A stretch of DNA of 64,000 nt from Schaalia radingae. Lineage in GTDB: Bacteria > Actinomycetota > Actinomycetes > Actinomycetales > Actinomycetaceae. The stretch spans positions 1,426,001-1,490,000 of the forward strand of contig NZ_LT629792.1 of the NCBI RefSeq assembly GCF_900106055.1. Reading direction: 5' to 3'. Below the pieces are notes generated by a model. It saw only the letters and a list, made by a program, of their open reading frames with translations, had not been told where the DNA came from and did not search any database. Made by a program: the position numbers and the translations under genes. Shown in pieces: positions 17,926 to 25,668 of the stretch. How positions within the stretch are numbered: the stretch's first letter is position 1; each line of letters starts with the position of its first letter.

Positions 17926-19245
17926 GTGGCATCATCTCAGCACGTACCGCCACATTCAGAACTCAACGACACATTGACAGTGACGCTCAATGACATTATG
18001 CGTGCCAGCCTGTCCCTGAAAGACGTCGTCAAGCACACGCCGCTGGATGTGTCGGAACGGTTGACGCAGGAACTGGGCGTGCCCGTCTTGCTCAAGCGTG
18101 AGGATCAGCAGGTGTGCCGCTCATTCAAAGTGCGCGGCGCGTACGCGAAGATGAGTGCACTGAGCGCGCAGTCGCGTCAACAGGGTGTGGTGTGTGCTTC
18201 GGCCGGTAACCATGCTCAGGGTGTGGCGTTCGCATGCGCGCACCTGAACGTACGCGGCACCATCTATCTGCCGTCGACCACGCCGCGTCAGAAACGTGAA
18301 CGTATCGCCGCCATCGGAGGCGAATGGGTGGAACAGGTCATCGTGGATGGCGGTTTTGACCGTGCGAACGCTTTGGCGACGGAGGCTGCGCGCGTCACGG
18401 GACGCGAATATGTCCACCCCTACGATGATCCAGGAACAATCGCGGGCGGAGGCACCATCGGTGTCGAACTGGCCGAGCAGATCCCTGCTGACACGTCCTG
18501 CGTGCTGGTGCCTGTCGGGGGCGGTGGCCTCATCGCGGGGATTGCGACAGCGCTCAGCCATCTGCGACCTGACGTGCGTGTCATTGGTGTGGAGCCGTAC
18601 GGCGCTGCCTCGATGCAGCGCGCCTTTGACGAGGGTGGTCCTACCGCGCTGGATCGTGTTGATTCCTTTGTTGACGGGACCGCTGTCGGGACGGTGGGAA
18701 CCTTGCCGTTCCACCTGGCGCAGGAAAACGTGTCCTCTCTTGTGTCGGTGCCCGAAGGGGCCGTGTGCACGGAGATGGTGTCTCTGTATCAAACTGACGG
18801 CATCATTGCTGAGCCTGCGGGGGCGCTGGCCAGCACGGCTGCTCGCACGTTGCTGACCGATCCGAAACGGCGCGCTGAGCTCACGGGCAGCGATGAGGGA
18901 TCCATTGTCTGTGTCGTGTCCGGTGGCAACAATGACTTGAGCCGTTATGCGGAAGTGGTGGAACGCTCGCTGCGTCATGAGGGGCTGCGGCACTATTTTG
19001 TTGTGACCTTCCCACAGCAGCCGGGTGCGTTGCGCCTGTTCCTGTCAGAAGTGTTGGGTCCAGGTGATGACGTGGTGCATTTCGAGTACACGAAGAAGAA
19101 CAATCGTGAGACCGGGCCTGCGTTGGTGGGAATCGATCTGAGCGATCCGGCAGACATTGAACGGCTGCGCACACGGATGGAAGCCTCTCCCCTGCATGTC
19201 GAAGAAGTTGCTCCGGATTCGGAGATTTTCCGTCTGCTGGTGTGA
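17926..19245 (+). CDS. ilvA: threonine ammonia-lyase (threonine deaminase)
   Basis: PLP fold-type II enzyme converting threonine to 2-oxobutanoate, entry to isoleucine. 439 aa, GTG start preceded by GGAAGGAGCG. PLP lysine in VCRSFKVRGAY, phosphate loop VPVGGGGLIAGIATAL, and a C-terminal ACT-like regulatory domain (about 340-439, LRHYFVVTFPQQPGALRLFLSEVLGP), suggesting the biosynthetic, isoleucine-regulated form with a single regulatory domain. Confidence 0.94.
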   Translation: MASSQHVPPHSELNDTLTVTLNDIMRASLSLKDVVKHTPLDVSERLTQELGVPVLLKREDQQVCRSFKVRGAYAKMSALSAQSRQQGVVCASAGNHAQGVAFACAHLNVRGTIYLPSTTPRQKRERIAAIGGEWVEQVIVDGGFDRANALATEAARVTGREYVHPYDDPGTIAGGGTIGVELAEQIPADTSCVLVPVGGGGLIAGIATALSHLRPDVRVIGVEPYGAASMQRAFDEGGPTALDRVDSFVDGTAVGTVGTLPFHLAQENVSSLVSVPEGAVCTEMVSLYQTDGIIAEPAGALASTAARTLLTDPKRRAELTGSDEGSIVCVVSGGNNDLSRYAEVVERSLRHEGLRHYFVVTFPQQPGALRLFLSEVLGPGDDVVHFEYTKKNNRETGPALVGIDLSDPADIERLRTRMEASPLHVEEVAPDSEIFRLLV

Positions 19246-19261
19246 AGTGAGACCACTTCAC
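19242..19261 (+). terminator. stem-loop at the ilvA stop
   Basis: Perfect 8-bp stem GTGAAGTG/CACTTCAC with a 4-nt loop, overlapping the ilvA stop codon and placed before tRNA-Arg. No T-run. Confidence 0.5.
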
Positions 19262-19311
19262 CTGCCTGTATTCACACCCGAGGGTGCAGGCACGCTATCC
19301 TTATGCGAGTA

Positions 19312-19384
19312 GCCCCCGTAGCTCAATGGATAGAGCAAAGGCCTTCTAATCCTTAGGTTGCAGGTTCGAGTCCTGTCGGGGGCG
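19312..19384 (+). tRNA. tRNA-Arg(TCT)
   Basis: 73-nt cloverleaf: acceptor GCCCCCG/CGGGGGC, anticodon loop CTTCTAA with anticodon TCT, T-loop TTCGAGT. CCA is not encoded. Its 3' half is the attachment site of the element to the right and is duplicated at 25669-25691. Confidence 0.96.
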
Positions 19385-19385
19385 C
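19363..19385 (+). repeat. attL (23-bp core)
   Basis: Runs from the T-loop through the acceptor stem of tRNA-Arg and one base beyond. Identical over 23 bp to 25669-25691, so integration leaves the tRNA intact. Confidence 0.9.
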
Positions 19386-19454
19386 GGGACTGGTTGAGCA
19401 AAGTGGCGTTATATCAACGAAAAGTGGTTTTGCGTAATTCTGGCTACCCTCTCT

Positions 19455-19475
19455 CGTTCCCTGAGCGTTCCCCGA
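19455..19475 (+). repeat. integrase arm-type repeat, left
   Basis: 21-bp repeat (key words CGTTCCCTGAG and CGTTCCCCGA), matching 20 of 21 bases with 25528-25548. Each lies about 70-120 bp inside its att core, as arm-type integrase sites do. Nearby TATATCAAC (19410-19418) and TTTTGCGTAATTC (19428-19440) also recur near attR. Confidence 0.6.
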
Positions 19476-19689
19476 AAAAAGCTCGTATTAAATAGCGCTC
19501 GGGCGCTCGCGGCCTCTACTTCGTCGTGTCGGAACCTCCCTGGCACCTGACCCCCGCGCCGCGCTTTCTCCCTACCGCCCTGTCTTAGCAAGCGTGGAGC
19601 GTGGCAACTCAGGGGTGAATGGGGTTTAAGGCCTGTGAGAGTGATTAATAGGCGGGGTGTGTAAGACTTCTAGTCCTGTGCGACATTCG

Positions 19690-19783
19690 GGGGATTCCCC
19701 TAATTTGCAACATTCTGAGGATCCTCAGGATTCGATAACGACGGATCTGTCGAATCGGAGATATTGGCACTTGTGCCAATATC
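19690..19783. repeat. cluster of four palindromes at the left end of the element
   Basis: In 94 bp: GGGGATTCCCC (19690-19700), CTGAGGATCCTCAG (19715-19728), ATTCGA...TCGAAT (19730-19755) and a perfect 11-bp-arm palindrome GATATTGGCAC/GTGCCAATATC (19760-19783). The rest of 19385-19889 holds no convincing gene. Origin, transfer site or operator are all possible. Confidence 0.6.
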
Positions 19784-19889
19784 GATGCTGCCGCGTTTCC
19801 AGCGTCCGTTTGCTCTCCTGCCGTCTGCTTCCAGCACGAGGGCTGTTGTCATAGCGTGCTGCCCGCTCAACGCGCCTGTGTAATGTAGC

Positions 19890-20228
19890 ATGGGGGTTGT
19901 GGTTAATCGTGTAACTACTGATCAAGTAGTAAGCATCCTTGAAGCGGGTGACCCTGACAATGAAGTGTGGGCGGCTTTCGGTAGAGCCGTCACCCTGTTC
20001 GCTGGTAAAGCGCGTATCCCTGTGGGCGAGTGCTTGGGGTGCGCGTGGATATGGGCACATGAACACCCTCAACAACTGGTAACCGCGTGGAACCGCGGGG
20101 GTGTAGGTGGGCTGATCCTGCGAGTGCGTGGACGCTTAACCGAAGTGTTCAAGGACTACAAGCACCACAAACACGAGGAATGTAACTTGCTGGTGACGGG
20201 CTTCCAGCCTGAACCGTTGGACGCGTGA
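19890..20228 (+). CDS. element protein of unknown function
   Basis: 112 aa, not recognised. Reads as a compact helical protein (DQVVSILEAGDPDNEVWAAFGRAVTLFAGKARIPVGECLGCAWIW) with no transmembrane segment or catalytic motif that I can name. No clear Shine-Dalgarno precedes the ATG; a GTG at codon 4 is an alternative. Its stop overlaps the start of the next gene, so the two are probably one unit. It is the first gene after the palindrome cluster. Confidence 0.65.
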   Translation: MGVVVNRVTTDQVVSILEAGDPDNEVWAAFGRAVTLFAGKARIPVGECLGCAWIWAHEHPQQLVTAWNRGGVGGLILRVRGRLTEVFKDYKHHKHEECNLLVTGFQPEPLDA

Positions 20229-20590
20229 GCATGGGCGGTGAGTACAGTGCGCCTGTGGTGCGTGAACTGGTGCGCGCGTCGTTCAGTGATGCTCACGCGT
20301 GGGGGTGGAGTATTGACGGCACGTATCGTGAAGTGGGGATGCCGCGTGCACAGTTCGACCCTTACAGGCAGTCAACGTTGTGGGCGTGTGTGGCTGATGG
20401 TAGGCGCGCGTTTGACGCGCTGCCAGCACAGTTGCGCCGCCGCGTCTATCTAAATGTGGTTGTGGGCTTGCCACAGGTGGAAGTAGCGCGCCGTGAGGGT
20501 GTCACTCAGGGTGCAGTGTGGCAGTCGCTAACGCGCGCTGACGAACTCATGTTGACGTTTCTCAACGGTGACGAGGACGAAGCCGGGTAG
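20225..20590 (+). CDS. sigma-70 region-4-like HTH protein
   Basis: 121 aa. The C-terminal third, LRRRVYLNVVVGLPQVEVARREGVTQGAVWQSLTRADELM, has the layout of a sigma region 4 helix-turn-helix (VGLPQxEVARxxGVTQGAVxQSLxRA); the N-terminal 60 residues match nothing I recognise and there is no region 2. GTG at 20225 overlaps the upstream stop; an ATG two codons in is possible. Likely a small transcription regulator of the element or of a helper phage, by inference. Confidence 0.65.
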   Translation: MSMGGEYSAPVVRELVRASFSDAHAWGWSIDGTYREVGMPRAQFDPYRQSTLWACVADGRRAFDALPAQLRRRVYLNVVVGLPQVEVARREGVTQGAVWQSLTRADELMLTFLNGDEDEAG

Positions 20591-20595
20591 GGCGG

Positions 20596-20624
20596 TTGAC
20601 AGTCACGGCCGTGCGCCTCATACT
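20596..20624 (+). promoter_or_regulatory. promoter of an apparently non-coding element transcript
   Basis: TTGACA (20596-20601), 17 bp, CATACT (20619-20624). Transcription would begin at about 20631, inside the palindrome GTAGCGCT-TCT-AGCGCTAC (20629-20647), which could be an operator or the first hairpin. No ORF with a start signal follows. Confidence 0.55.
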
Positions 20625-20628
20625 GTGC

Positions 20629-20747
20629 GTAGCGCTTCTAGCGCTACAGTGAGAAATTCCACGGTGTTTTTTTATCCTTTCGTCATGGAATTTGTACGCC
20701 GGCTTTTGCCAGCGCCTTACCCCCAGTGTTGTCGCGCTGGGGGTAAG
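20629..20747 (+). ncRNA. structured non-coding segment with three hairpins
   Basis: Downstream of a strong promoter: an 8-bp-arm hairpin (20629-20647), AAATTCCA/TGGAATTT (20654-20693) and CTTACCCCCAG/CTGGGGGTAAG (20716-20747, 11 bp perfect). No coding capacity. Could be a regulatory RNA or the single-strand initiation structures of an origin. Confidence 0.4.
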
Positions 20748-20844
20748 CCTTTGCCCGCGCGGCTTGTGTGAGAACGGTTCTCGCTAACTGCTGCGTGCGT
20801 GTCTTGCTGAGGATTGCCACTAGAGACAGACGGCACGATGAGGG

Positions 20845-20952
20845 CGTCTAGCGCCACGCTTAGCGGTACGCTTAGCGACACGCTAGCAACCGCCTAGCAG
20901 CCGCTTAGCAATTTGCTTACCAATTTGCCTACCAACTTGCCACACGCTTGCC
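20845..20952 (+). repeat. iteron-like tandem array
   Basis: Eight degenerate copies of a GC(T/C)TAGC-type unit, with TAGC or TACC at 20849, 20861, 20873, 20884, 20895, 20906, 20918 and 20930, so one per 11-12 bp. A palindrome, GAGAACGGTTCTC, precedes it at 20770-20782. Resembles plasmid iterons; it lies between the regulators and the RepA-like gene. The stretch 20591-21051 has no supported gene. Confidence 0.55.
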
Positions 20953-21051
20953 AGACAACAACACGGCAACACCACCGCGAGCGCACGCAACGCAACCATG
21001 GGGCGCTCACGGTAGCTAACCGCCGCCACAAGCGCCCCAAAGTCACGCGCA

Positions 21052-21273
21052 CTACCTACACGACTTGCAACGCCCCTGAGCGCGCTCACGCCCCGTTATA
21101 AGCGCGCCACCACACCCACAACAATTCTCATACTGCGTGCCGCAACGATCACACACCCACACGTCCGAAGCGTCCAAGACCACAGTGCCTTTACAGTCGG
21201 TGGATACGCACGACCTGAACTCAGGTGCGGGACATGGCTCGTCCAATGCTGGTTTGCGTGGTGTCCTGCTCAT
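21052..21273 (-). CDS. small Cys-rich zinc-finger protein
   Basis: 73 aa with two CxxC-type pairs in the C-terminal half: WVCDRCGTQYENCCGCGGALITGRERAQGRCKSC. Probably a zinc ribbon; exact role unknown. It overlaps the RepA-like gene by 4 bp, so it is the last gene of that unit. Similar small zinc proteins follow replication genes in phages and satellites, but I make no functional claim. Confidence 0.65.
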   Translation of the reverse strand: MSRTPRKPALDEPCPAPEFRSCVSTDCKGTVVLDASDVWVCDRCGTQYENCCGCGGALITGRERAQGRCKSCR

Positions 21274-22457
21274 GCTGTTTCCTCCTTTGGGAGTGTGAAT
21301 AGTGGTGGGTCTTTCGGTTCGAAGGTGTCGAAGGTGTCCAAGGTGTCACCCACACCGTGCATGACACCTTGGACACCTTGGGGCTGTGGTGACACCTTGG
21401 GCGGCTTCTCGTTGGCTTGTTCGTCAAGGCTCCACAACCATCCACCACTGTATTGTTGCTTGCTGGTTTTGATCGCGGGGTTGCGTGCTCTCTTGCGCGC
21501 GTTCTTGAGTTCAACGTTGGTGAATCCTTCGGCTTTGCCGGCCTTGAGCACGTCAGCAGCTTTGGCTTCCCCACCGTTGGATTGCAGATAATCAATGATG
21601 AAGGCTCTAGCTTCGTTCTGGTCTCCTGTGTCCATGTCGTAGGGACGATTAATGACGTCTTGGACGCTGGTCGCTGTCGGATTCAGGACGGTTGCCATGA
21701 CTTGCTGCATGGCGTTGCCGTCATCGTCAACGGTGTCGACTGTGTCTAGTTTGAACTCCCATGATTTCCCTGCTGCCTGTGAGTAGTTGGACTTGTCAAC
21801 GGTAATGATCCGCTCGTTGGTTTCGGGATCGTGGGCAACAAGGATGACGCTTCGTGCTACGTCTCTCCATGCTGCACTGCCACTGAGTTTGTCTGACTGG
21901 TATCCGCCGCCCTTGTTGAAGTGCATGATGCCGATTACTGCAATGTTGAGCTTGCGGGCTAGTAGCGCTAGCGGGTTCAGCGCGTTGCGCACGTCTTCTT
22001 TCTTGTCGGGGTTGCCTCCGATAATGTTCGTGATCGGGTCAATGATCCATGCGTCAGCACCGAATGTCTGGAGCTGTTCACCGATCGTTTTAAGGTCGAT
22101 CAGTAGGTTAGGCGTGCTCTCCGAAAAGTACATAAGATCATCTGCTTGCTGGACTTCGAGGAATCCGTAGTACTGTTCGTCAGCTCCGGCGACTTTCAGG
22201 CGTGACTTTTGCATACTGGGATCGTCTTCAGGTGACGTGAGGATGAACTTTAAGGGTTGCCCGTAGCTGTCGCCTTCGAGTTCTCCTCGTGTTCCTGCTG
22301 CCACGTCTGCAAGGACTAGGGATGATTTTCCTTCACCACCACGCCCACCTATGAGTGTGAGAACACCTCGCGGGTACCAGTCTTCCTTAATGAACACTGG
22401 TCGCTTGATCTGAATCTTGTCAGGGCGGGTGATAACTGCGATGCGCGTGCTACTCAT
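21270..22457 (-). CDS. RepA-like AAA ATPase (RSF1010 RepA/RecA-fold type)
   Basis: 395 aa. Walker A GGRGGEGKSSL at about residue 40; WIIDPITNIIGGNPDKKEDV (Walker B Asp) in the middle, then VIGIMHFNKGGG (sensor). This is the AAA_25/RepA-hexameric-helicase layout found in plasmids and phage satellites. A C-terminal winged-helix-like tail follows (about 300-395). ATG at 22457 chosen because GGGGTG precedes it and the Walker motif would otherwise sit behind 72 unlikely residues. Probably drives autonomous replication of the excised element. Confidence 0.8.
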   Translation of the reverse strand: MSSTRIAVITRPDKIQIKRPVFIKEDWYPRGVLTLIGGRGGEGKSSLVLADVAAGTRGELEGDSYGQPLKFILTSPEDDPSMQKSRLKVAGADEQYYGFLEVQQADDLMYFSESTPNLLIDLKTIGEQLQTFGADAWIIDPITNIIGGNPDKKEDVRNALNPLALLARKLNIAVIGIMHFNKGGGYQSDKLSGSAAWRDVARSVILVAHDPETNERIITVDKSNYSQAAGKSWEFKLDTVDTVDDDGNAMQQVMATVLNPTATSVQDVINRPYDMDTGDQNEARAFIIDYLQSNGGEAKAADVLKAGKAEGFTNVELKNARKRARNPAIKTSKQQYSGGWLWSLDEQANEKPPKVSPQPQGVQGVMHGVGDTLDTFDTFEPKDPPLFTLPKEETA

Positions 22458-22872
22458 ACCACACCCCGCGTTCTTTAAGGGTTTGGCGTTGGCGTTCTGC
22501 CCGCGCGTGGTCGCCTCGCATGTCGCACAAGGTGGCGTAATCGGGGTAGCGGATCGCGTCATGTAGGTAGGGCAATGCCAATGCCATTGTTGCCGTGAAG
22601 TAGTCCTCGCACGCCGTCCAACCGTCTTCAAACGCCTGACGGTTCCACTGCTGCTTGTGGTCTTCCACGGCACGCCTGTAGCCGTCTACATAGCCTTCGT
22701 GGTGACCGATTGTGATACCGTCGGTCATTCCCTGCACGTAGATTTGTTGCTCACGCGGGGTGAAGCGTCTCCAGTCGAACCCGGGGGTTGCTACACTAGA
22801 ACCCAAGGGTTGCGTGCTCTTATCTTTTGCCCCAGTTTCCCCACTGGGGCACTTTCTTTTGTGCTCGTTCAT
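22450..22872 (-). CDS. element protein of unknown function
   Basis: 140 aa, unrecognised. Contains FTPREQQIYVQGMTDGITIGHHEGYVDGYRRAVEDHKQQW, a glycine- and tyrosine-rich amphipathic pattern (GxxxGxxxGY), and a charged C-terminus. Stop overlaps the RepA-like start by 8 bp and its own start overlaps the upstream HTH gene by 4 bp, so it belongs to the same operon. Confidence 0.65.
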   Translation of the reverse strand: MNEHKRKCPSGETGAKDKSTQPLGSSVATPGFDWRRFTPREQQIYVQGMTDGITIGHHEGYVDGYRRAVEDHKQQWNRQAFEDGWTACEDYFTATMALALPYLHDAIRYPDYATLCDMRGDHARAERQRQTLKERGVWYE

Positions 22873-23129
22873 GCCGCGTCACCGTCCCTGTACGGGTTGG
22901 GTGTAGGCACGCCTTCGGTTAATAGGCGCTCCATCTCGTCTGCTGGGATCAAGATACGCGAGCCGAACTCAACGGTTTTGATTCGCCCTTGCTTGATCCA
23001 CGTGTAGATCGTGTTGGGCGCAATGCCGGTGAAGGCCGTCAAGTCGCTAACCTTCATGTAAGCGCGGTATTGCCTGTGCTCGTCTCTACACGCTTGCCGG
23101 GTTACCGGGTTGTTCATTGGTGCGCTCAC
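22869..23129 (-). CDS. HTH_17/excisionase-family DNA-binding protein
   Basis: 86 aa. MKVSDLTAFTGIAPNTIYTWIKQGRIKTVEFGSRILIPADEMERLL is the MerR-like winged helix of excisionase-family proteins. Overlaps its neighbours by 4 bp on both sides. The element has two such proteins in tandem; one is likely the recombination directionality factor and the other a repressor, but sequence alone does not say which. Confidence 0.8.
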   Translation of the reverse strand: MSAPMNNPVTRQACRDEHRQYRAYMKVSDLTAFTGIAPNTIYTWIKQGRIKTVEFGSRILIPADEMERLLTEGVPTPNPYRDGDAA

Positions 23130-23347
23130 TTGGCACCTCCAATGATGGGGGTGGCGAACTGGTGGATATCATCGCGGGTGATGCGCACGATACGACCATG
23201 TGCCCCATAGCGGTAGGCGTTCAGCTCACCGCTGGTAATCCATTTGCGGACGGTGCCCACTGACACGTTGAGAAGTTCCGCTGCCTGTTGAATCGTGAGA
23301 AGTTCGGGACTAGCTGGGTGCGCGTTGTCCCTTAAGTTTTCAGCCAT
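23126..23347 (-). CDS. HTH_17/excisionase-family DNA-binding protein
   Basis: 73 aa, beginning MAENLRDNAHPASPELLTIQQAAELLNVSVGTVRKWITSGELNAYRYG, a helix-turn-helix of the excisionase/MerR type. First gene of the minus-strand replication operon. Starts at 23368 or 23362 are possible; I prefer 23347 because GGAG lies about 9 nt upstream. The region just upstream holds a stem-loop with a T-run and three palindromic operators. Confidence 0.8.
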   Translation of the reverse strand: MAENLRDNAHPASPELLTIQQAAELLNVSVGTVRKWITSGELNAYRYGAHGRIVRITRDDIHQFATPIIGGAK

Positions 23348-23387
23348 GATCTTTCGCTCCATGATCATTCACTGGGGTTCATGGCAT

Positions 23388-23441
23388 AAAAAACGGCACG
23401 CCAAGTGAACCCCTACTTTTGTCAGGGTCAACTAGCGTGCC
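23388..23441 (-). terminator. intrinsic terminator or attenuator in the leader of the element operon
   Basis: On the minus strand GGCACGC...GCGTGCC (arms 23435-23441 and 23395-23401), an imperfect inner stem and a six-T run (23388-23393). It ends only about 20-40 nt before the HTH start, so the promoter must lie upstream and the operon must read through it. Confidence 0.6.
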
Positions 23442-23449
23442 AACACCTT

Positions 23450-23540
23450 CAGGTCACCGACCTGTCACAATCCACTATGCGCCTCTAACAGGTCACCGAC
23501 CTGTCGCCTGACCCAAGTCCCTAATAAGTCACCGACTTAT
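23450..23540. promoter_or_regulatory. three palindromic operators
   Basis: CAGGTCACCGACCTG (23450-23464), ACAGGTCACCGACCTGT (23488-23504) and ATAAGTCACCGACTTAT (23524-23540). All share the centre AGTCACCGACT or GGTCACCGACC, with centres 39 and 36 bp apart. Placed upstream of the element's first HTH gene; probably bound by one of the element's own regulators. The stretch 23348-23694 has no other gene. Confidence 0.65.
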
Positions 23541-23694
23541 CGACCCATCTGGTCTGCCTTGGCATCGAGACTGTCGCCTAGTGCTGAACTATATTGCTCA
23601 CATCTAGGGCGGGAGAACCACCATCACGCGAGTTATCCAAACTCCGTTAGACAGCAGAATAGCACATCTGTTCGCATTGGAGCACAACGCGTGT

Positions 23695-24243
23695 CTAGAA
23701 AGGCGGTGTGTCTTCCAAGCCATCCAATTCCGCTAGCTCACGTTCAAGGGCTTTCTCGTCCCCGAACAGGTGAGCGAATGGGTCGGCATTGGCTTTCCTA
23801 CCCTCAAGGGCTTTCCTCTCCACTGCCCACCGCTCTTTTAACAGGTCTACGTCGCTTTTGTCAGGCGCTGTTACTGGGGGTGCCTTCTTGACGTAGTGGA
23901 TCATGATCTGGTTCGGCCACTGTTTCCACCTAAGATAAGAATCAAGAGCAAGTTGCACTTGCGTGTAGCGAAGTTCAATTGTGCTTCCACAGACGGGACA
24001 CGTGACTACGCCAAAGTCCACCACCTCCGGCGGCTTTTTCGAAAAGCCGTATAAATTGTATGGGTCATCTACGGGTTCTGCCGTTGACCACCCCTGCCCC
24101 ACGTACCGGTAGATTATCGCTACACGCACGGTTCCCCTGTCAGACAGCTCTCGCCCGTCAACAGTCTTGTGACAGCACCGAACCTGTATGGCGTGCAACA
24201 AGTCAGGCATGTCAGAACCTGAGAAGGTTATTTTGCCGCTCAC
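23695..24243 (-). CDS. element protein with CPVCGS motif, unknown function
   Basis: 182 aa from a GTG start supported by AGGAGAG. Contains a single CPVCGS pair (about residue 82) with an upstream CC, an aromatic middle (YRYVGQGWSTAEPVDDPYNLYGF) and a strongly charged helical C-terminus (LKERWAVERKALEGRKANADPFAHLFGDEKALEREL). Lies 27 bp after int in the same direction, upstream of the operators. No family recognised. Confidence 0.6.
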   Translation of the reverse strand: MSGKITFSGSDMPDLLHAIQVRCCHKTVDGRELSDRGTVRVAIIYRYVGQGWSTAEPVDDPYNLYGFSKKPPEVVDFGVVTCPVCGSTIELRYTQVQLALDSYLRWKQWPNQIMIHYVKKAPPVTAPDKSDVDLLKERWAVERKALEGRKANADPFAHLFGDEKALERELAELDGLEDTPPF

Positions 24244-24269
24244 TCTTTTTCTCTCCTGTCTGCGAGCGC

Positions 24270-25502
24270 TTAGCCCACGATGTCGGTTCTCGTTTCCGCT
24301 TTGCTCGCTGGTGGGTTCAATACCCAATCAGCCATGTAGGTGGCCACAAGGCGCTGACGCTCCAAGCTTGCGTGAGAATAGCGGCGCTGCATGTTCGGAT
24401 CATTCCTGACCTCGTGCCCCATCATCGCGTCGACATCCATCATGATGGCACCACTGGTTAGCTGGGCTTGCGTCTCGAACGTGTGGCGCAAACAGTAGGG
24501 TGCCATCCGGTCATAGTCATGCCGTTTCTGTGTGGCCTTCACGGTCTTTTGGAAACTGGTCAGTGAGACTGCTCGCCCTTTTTCTTTGGGTGACTGGAAC
24601 ACGTAAGCATCCACCCCGGTCATATGGCTACTAATGTGCTGCTTCAACATCGCGGTGATGCGCGGGTCAATCGGAATGGTGCGAAGACTGGAGCGCGTCT
24701 TAGCGTTGTCCTCGCCTCGCTGCGCCTTGCCTTCCATCTTCACTGTGTGCTCGATGCGCACAAGATTGTTCTTGAAGTCAATCGCCCTGGGCTTCAAGCC
24801 TCTGACTTCTCCCGGCCTCATGCCGGTAACAACCATGAGAACTAAGGCGGGTCTGCTCTCGTCGGACGCTTCGGCTATCACGTTCTGTACTTCCTCACGC
24901 GATAAAGCACGGTTGGAGTGAGCGGGCGGCTCGTTGACCTGAGGGGGAATAAGATCCTTCGAGTGTCTGCTGACCTTCGGCACCACGTCGATCACGTCGG
25001 AATCTTCCGCCGCTCTCAATATCTGCTTAAACAAGCGCCACACTTCCTTGCGCTGCCCGTAGCCCAATGGTGCGACAACCTCGGTCACCCACTGGTCAAT
25101 CATGTACTTGTCGATCTGCTTGATCGGAACGTCTTTCCAGTAGGGCAGAATATATTTCTTGATTCTTGGCTCGCGTGTGCGCGCTGATGAGGGTGCCCAT
25201 CGGACGGACTTCCTGAACATCGGGTAGTAGTCGCCAAACGTCATATTGTCGTACCGGGCTTTGCGTTCTGCTTCGGCGCGCTCACGCTCCACCTGTTCAG
25301 GGCTTTTCCACGTTCCCCGGTCAATAGATTGCTTCTCAGTCGATAGCCATACTTGCGCGTCTTCCTTGCGTGAGAACGTGGCTGGGGCGGCTATACGCTT
25401 CCCATTCTTGCGCGGGTCTGGATAATCCGCCCTGTAATTCCCGGACGGTAGGCGCTTGATTTTACCGAAGGGGCGCTGCTGTTGTGGCGTGTTGCGTGGC
25501 AT
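24270..25502 (-). CDS. int: tyrosine-recombinase integrase
   Basis: 410 aa. N-terminal arm-binding (AP2-like) domain FGKIKRLPSGNYRADYPDPRKNGKRI, SAM-like core-binding domain (about 85-190), catalytic domain with Arg in VTGMRPGEVRGLK, YCLRHTF (the first His of the HxLRH box is Tyr here), GHEVRNDPN and nucleophile Tyr in MQRRYSHAS. ATG at 25502 has AAAGGAG upstream; a longer frame does not. Catalyses integration at tRNA-Arg and, with an excisionase, excision. Confidence 0.93.
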   Translation of the reverse strand: MPRNTPQQQRPFGKIKRLPSGNYRADYPDPRKNGKRIAAPATFSRKEDAQVWLSTEKQSIDRGTWKSPEQVERERAEAERKARYDNMTFGDYYPMFRKSVRWAPSSARTREPRIKKYILPYWKDVPIKQIDKYMIDQWVTEVVAPLGYGQRKEVWRLFKQILRAAEDSDVIDVVPKVSRHSKDLIPPQVNEPPAHSNRALSREEVQNVIAEASDESRPALVLMVVTGMRPGEVRGLKPRAIDFKNNLVRIEHTVKMEGKAQRGEDNAKTRSSLRTIPIDPRITAMLKQHISSHMTGVDAYVFQSPKEKGRAVSLTSFQKTVKATQKRHDYDRMAPYCLRHTFETQAQLTSGAIMMDVDAMMGHEVRNDPNMQRRYSHASLERQRLVATYMADWVLNPPASKAETRTDIVG

Positions 25503-25527
25503 GGTGGTGGCTCCTTTGAGTGCGTTT

Positions 25528-25548
25528 CGTTCCCCGAGCGTTCCCCGA
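25528..25548 (+). repeat. integrase arm-type repeat, right
   Basis: Partner of 19455-19475, one mismatch, directly upstream of int; a partial third copy, CGTTCCTCGAA, follows at 25550-25560. TATATCAAC recurs at 25625-25633 and TTTTGCGTAATTC recurs inverted at 25652-25664. Confidence 0.6.
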
Positions 25549-25668
25549 ACGTTCCTCGAAACACCTAAAAACAAGCATAATACAGGCACTGGACGCACTC
25601 AAGGCAGACGGGACTTTTCGGCTCTATATCAACACAAAACGCGCGTTTACTGAATTACGCAAAAACGT

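Noticed and set aside
20770..20782. LexA/SOS box at GAGAACGGTTCTC
   Set aside because: Arms match GAAC/GTTC but the central spacing is too short for an actinobacterial CGAAC-N4-GTTCG box.
20883..21089. 68-codon minus-strand ORF ending in VGRQIGKQIAKRLLGGC
   Set aside because: Its periodic C-terminus is the translation of the iteron-like repeats; no ribosome binding site and it overlaps the start region of the Cys-rich gene.
23559..23891. 110-codon plus-strand ORF in the element
   Set aside because: It runs opposite to the well-supported 23695-24243 gene, has no ribosome binding site and shows no recognisable domain.
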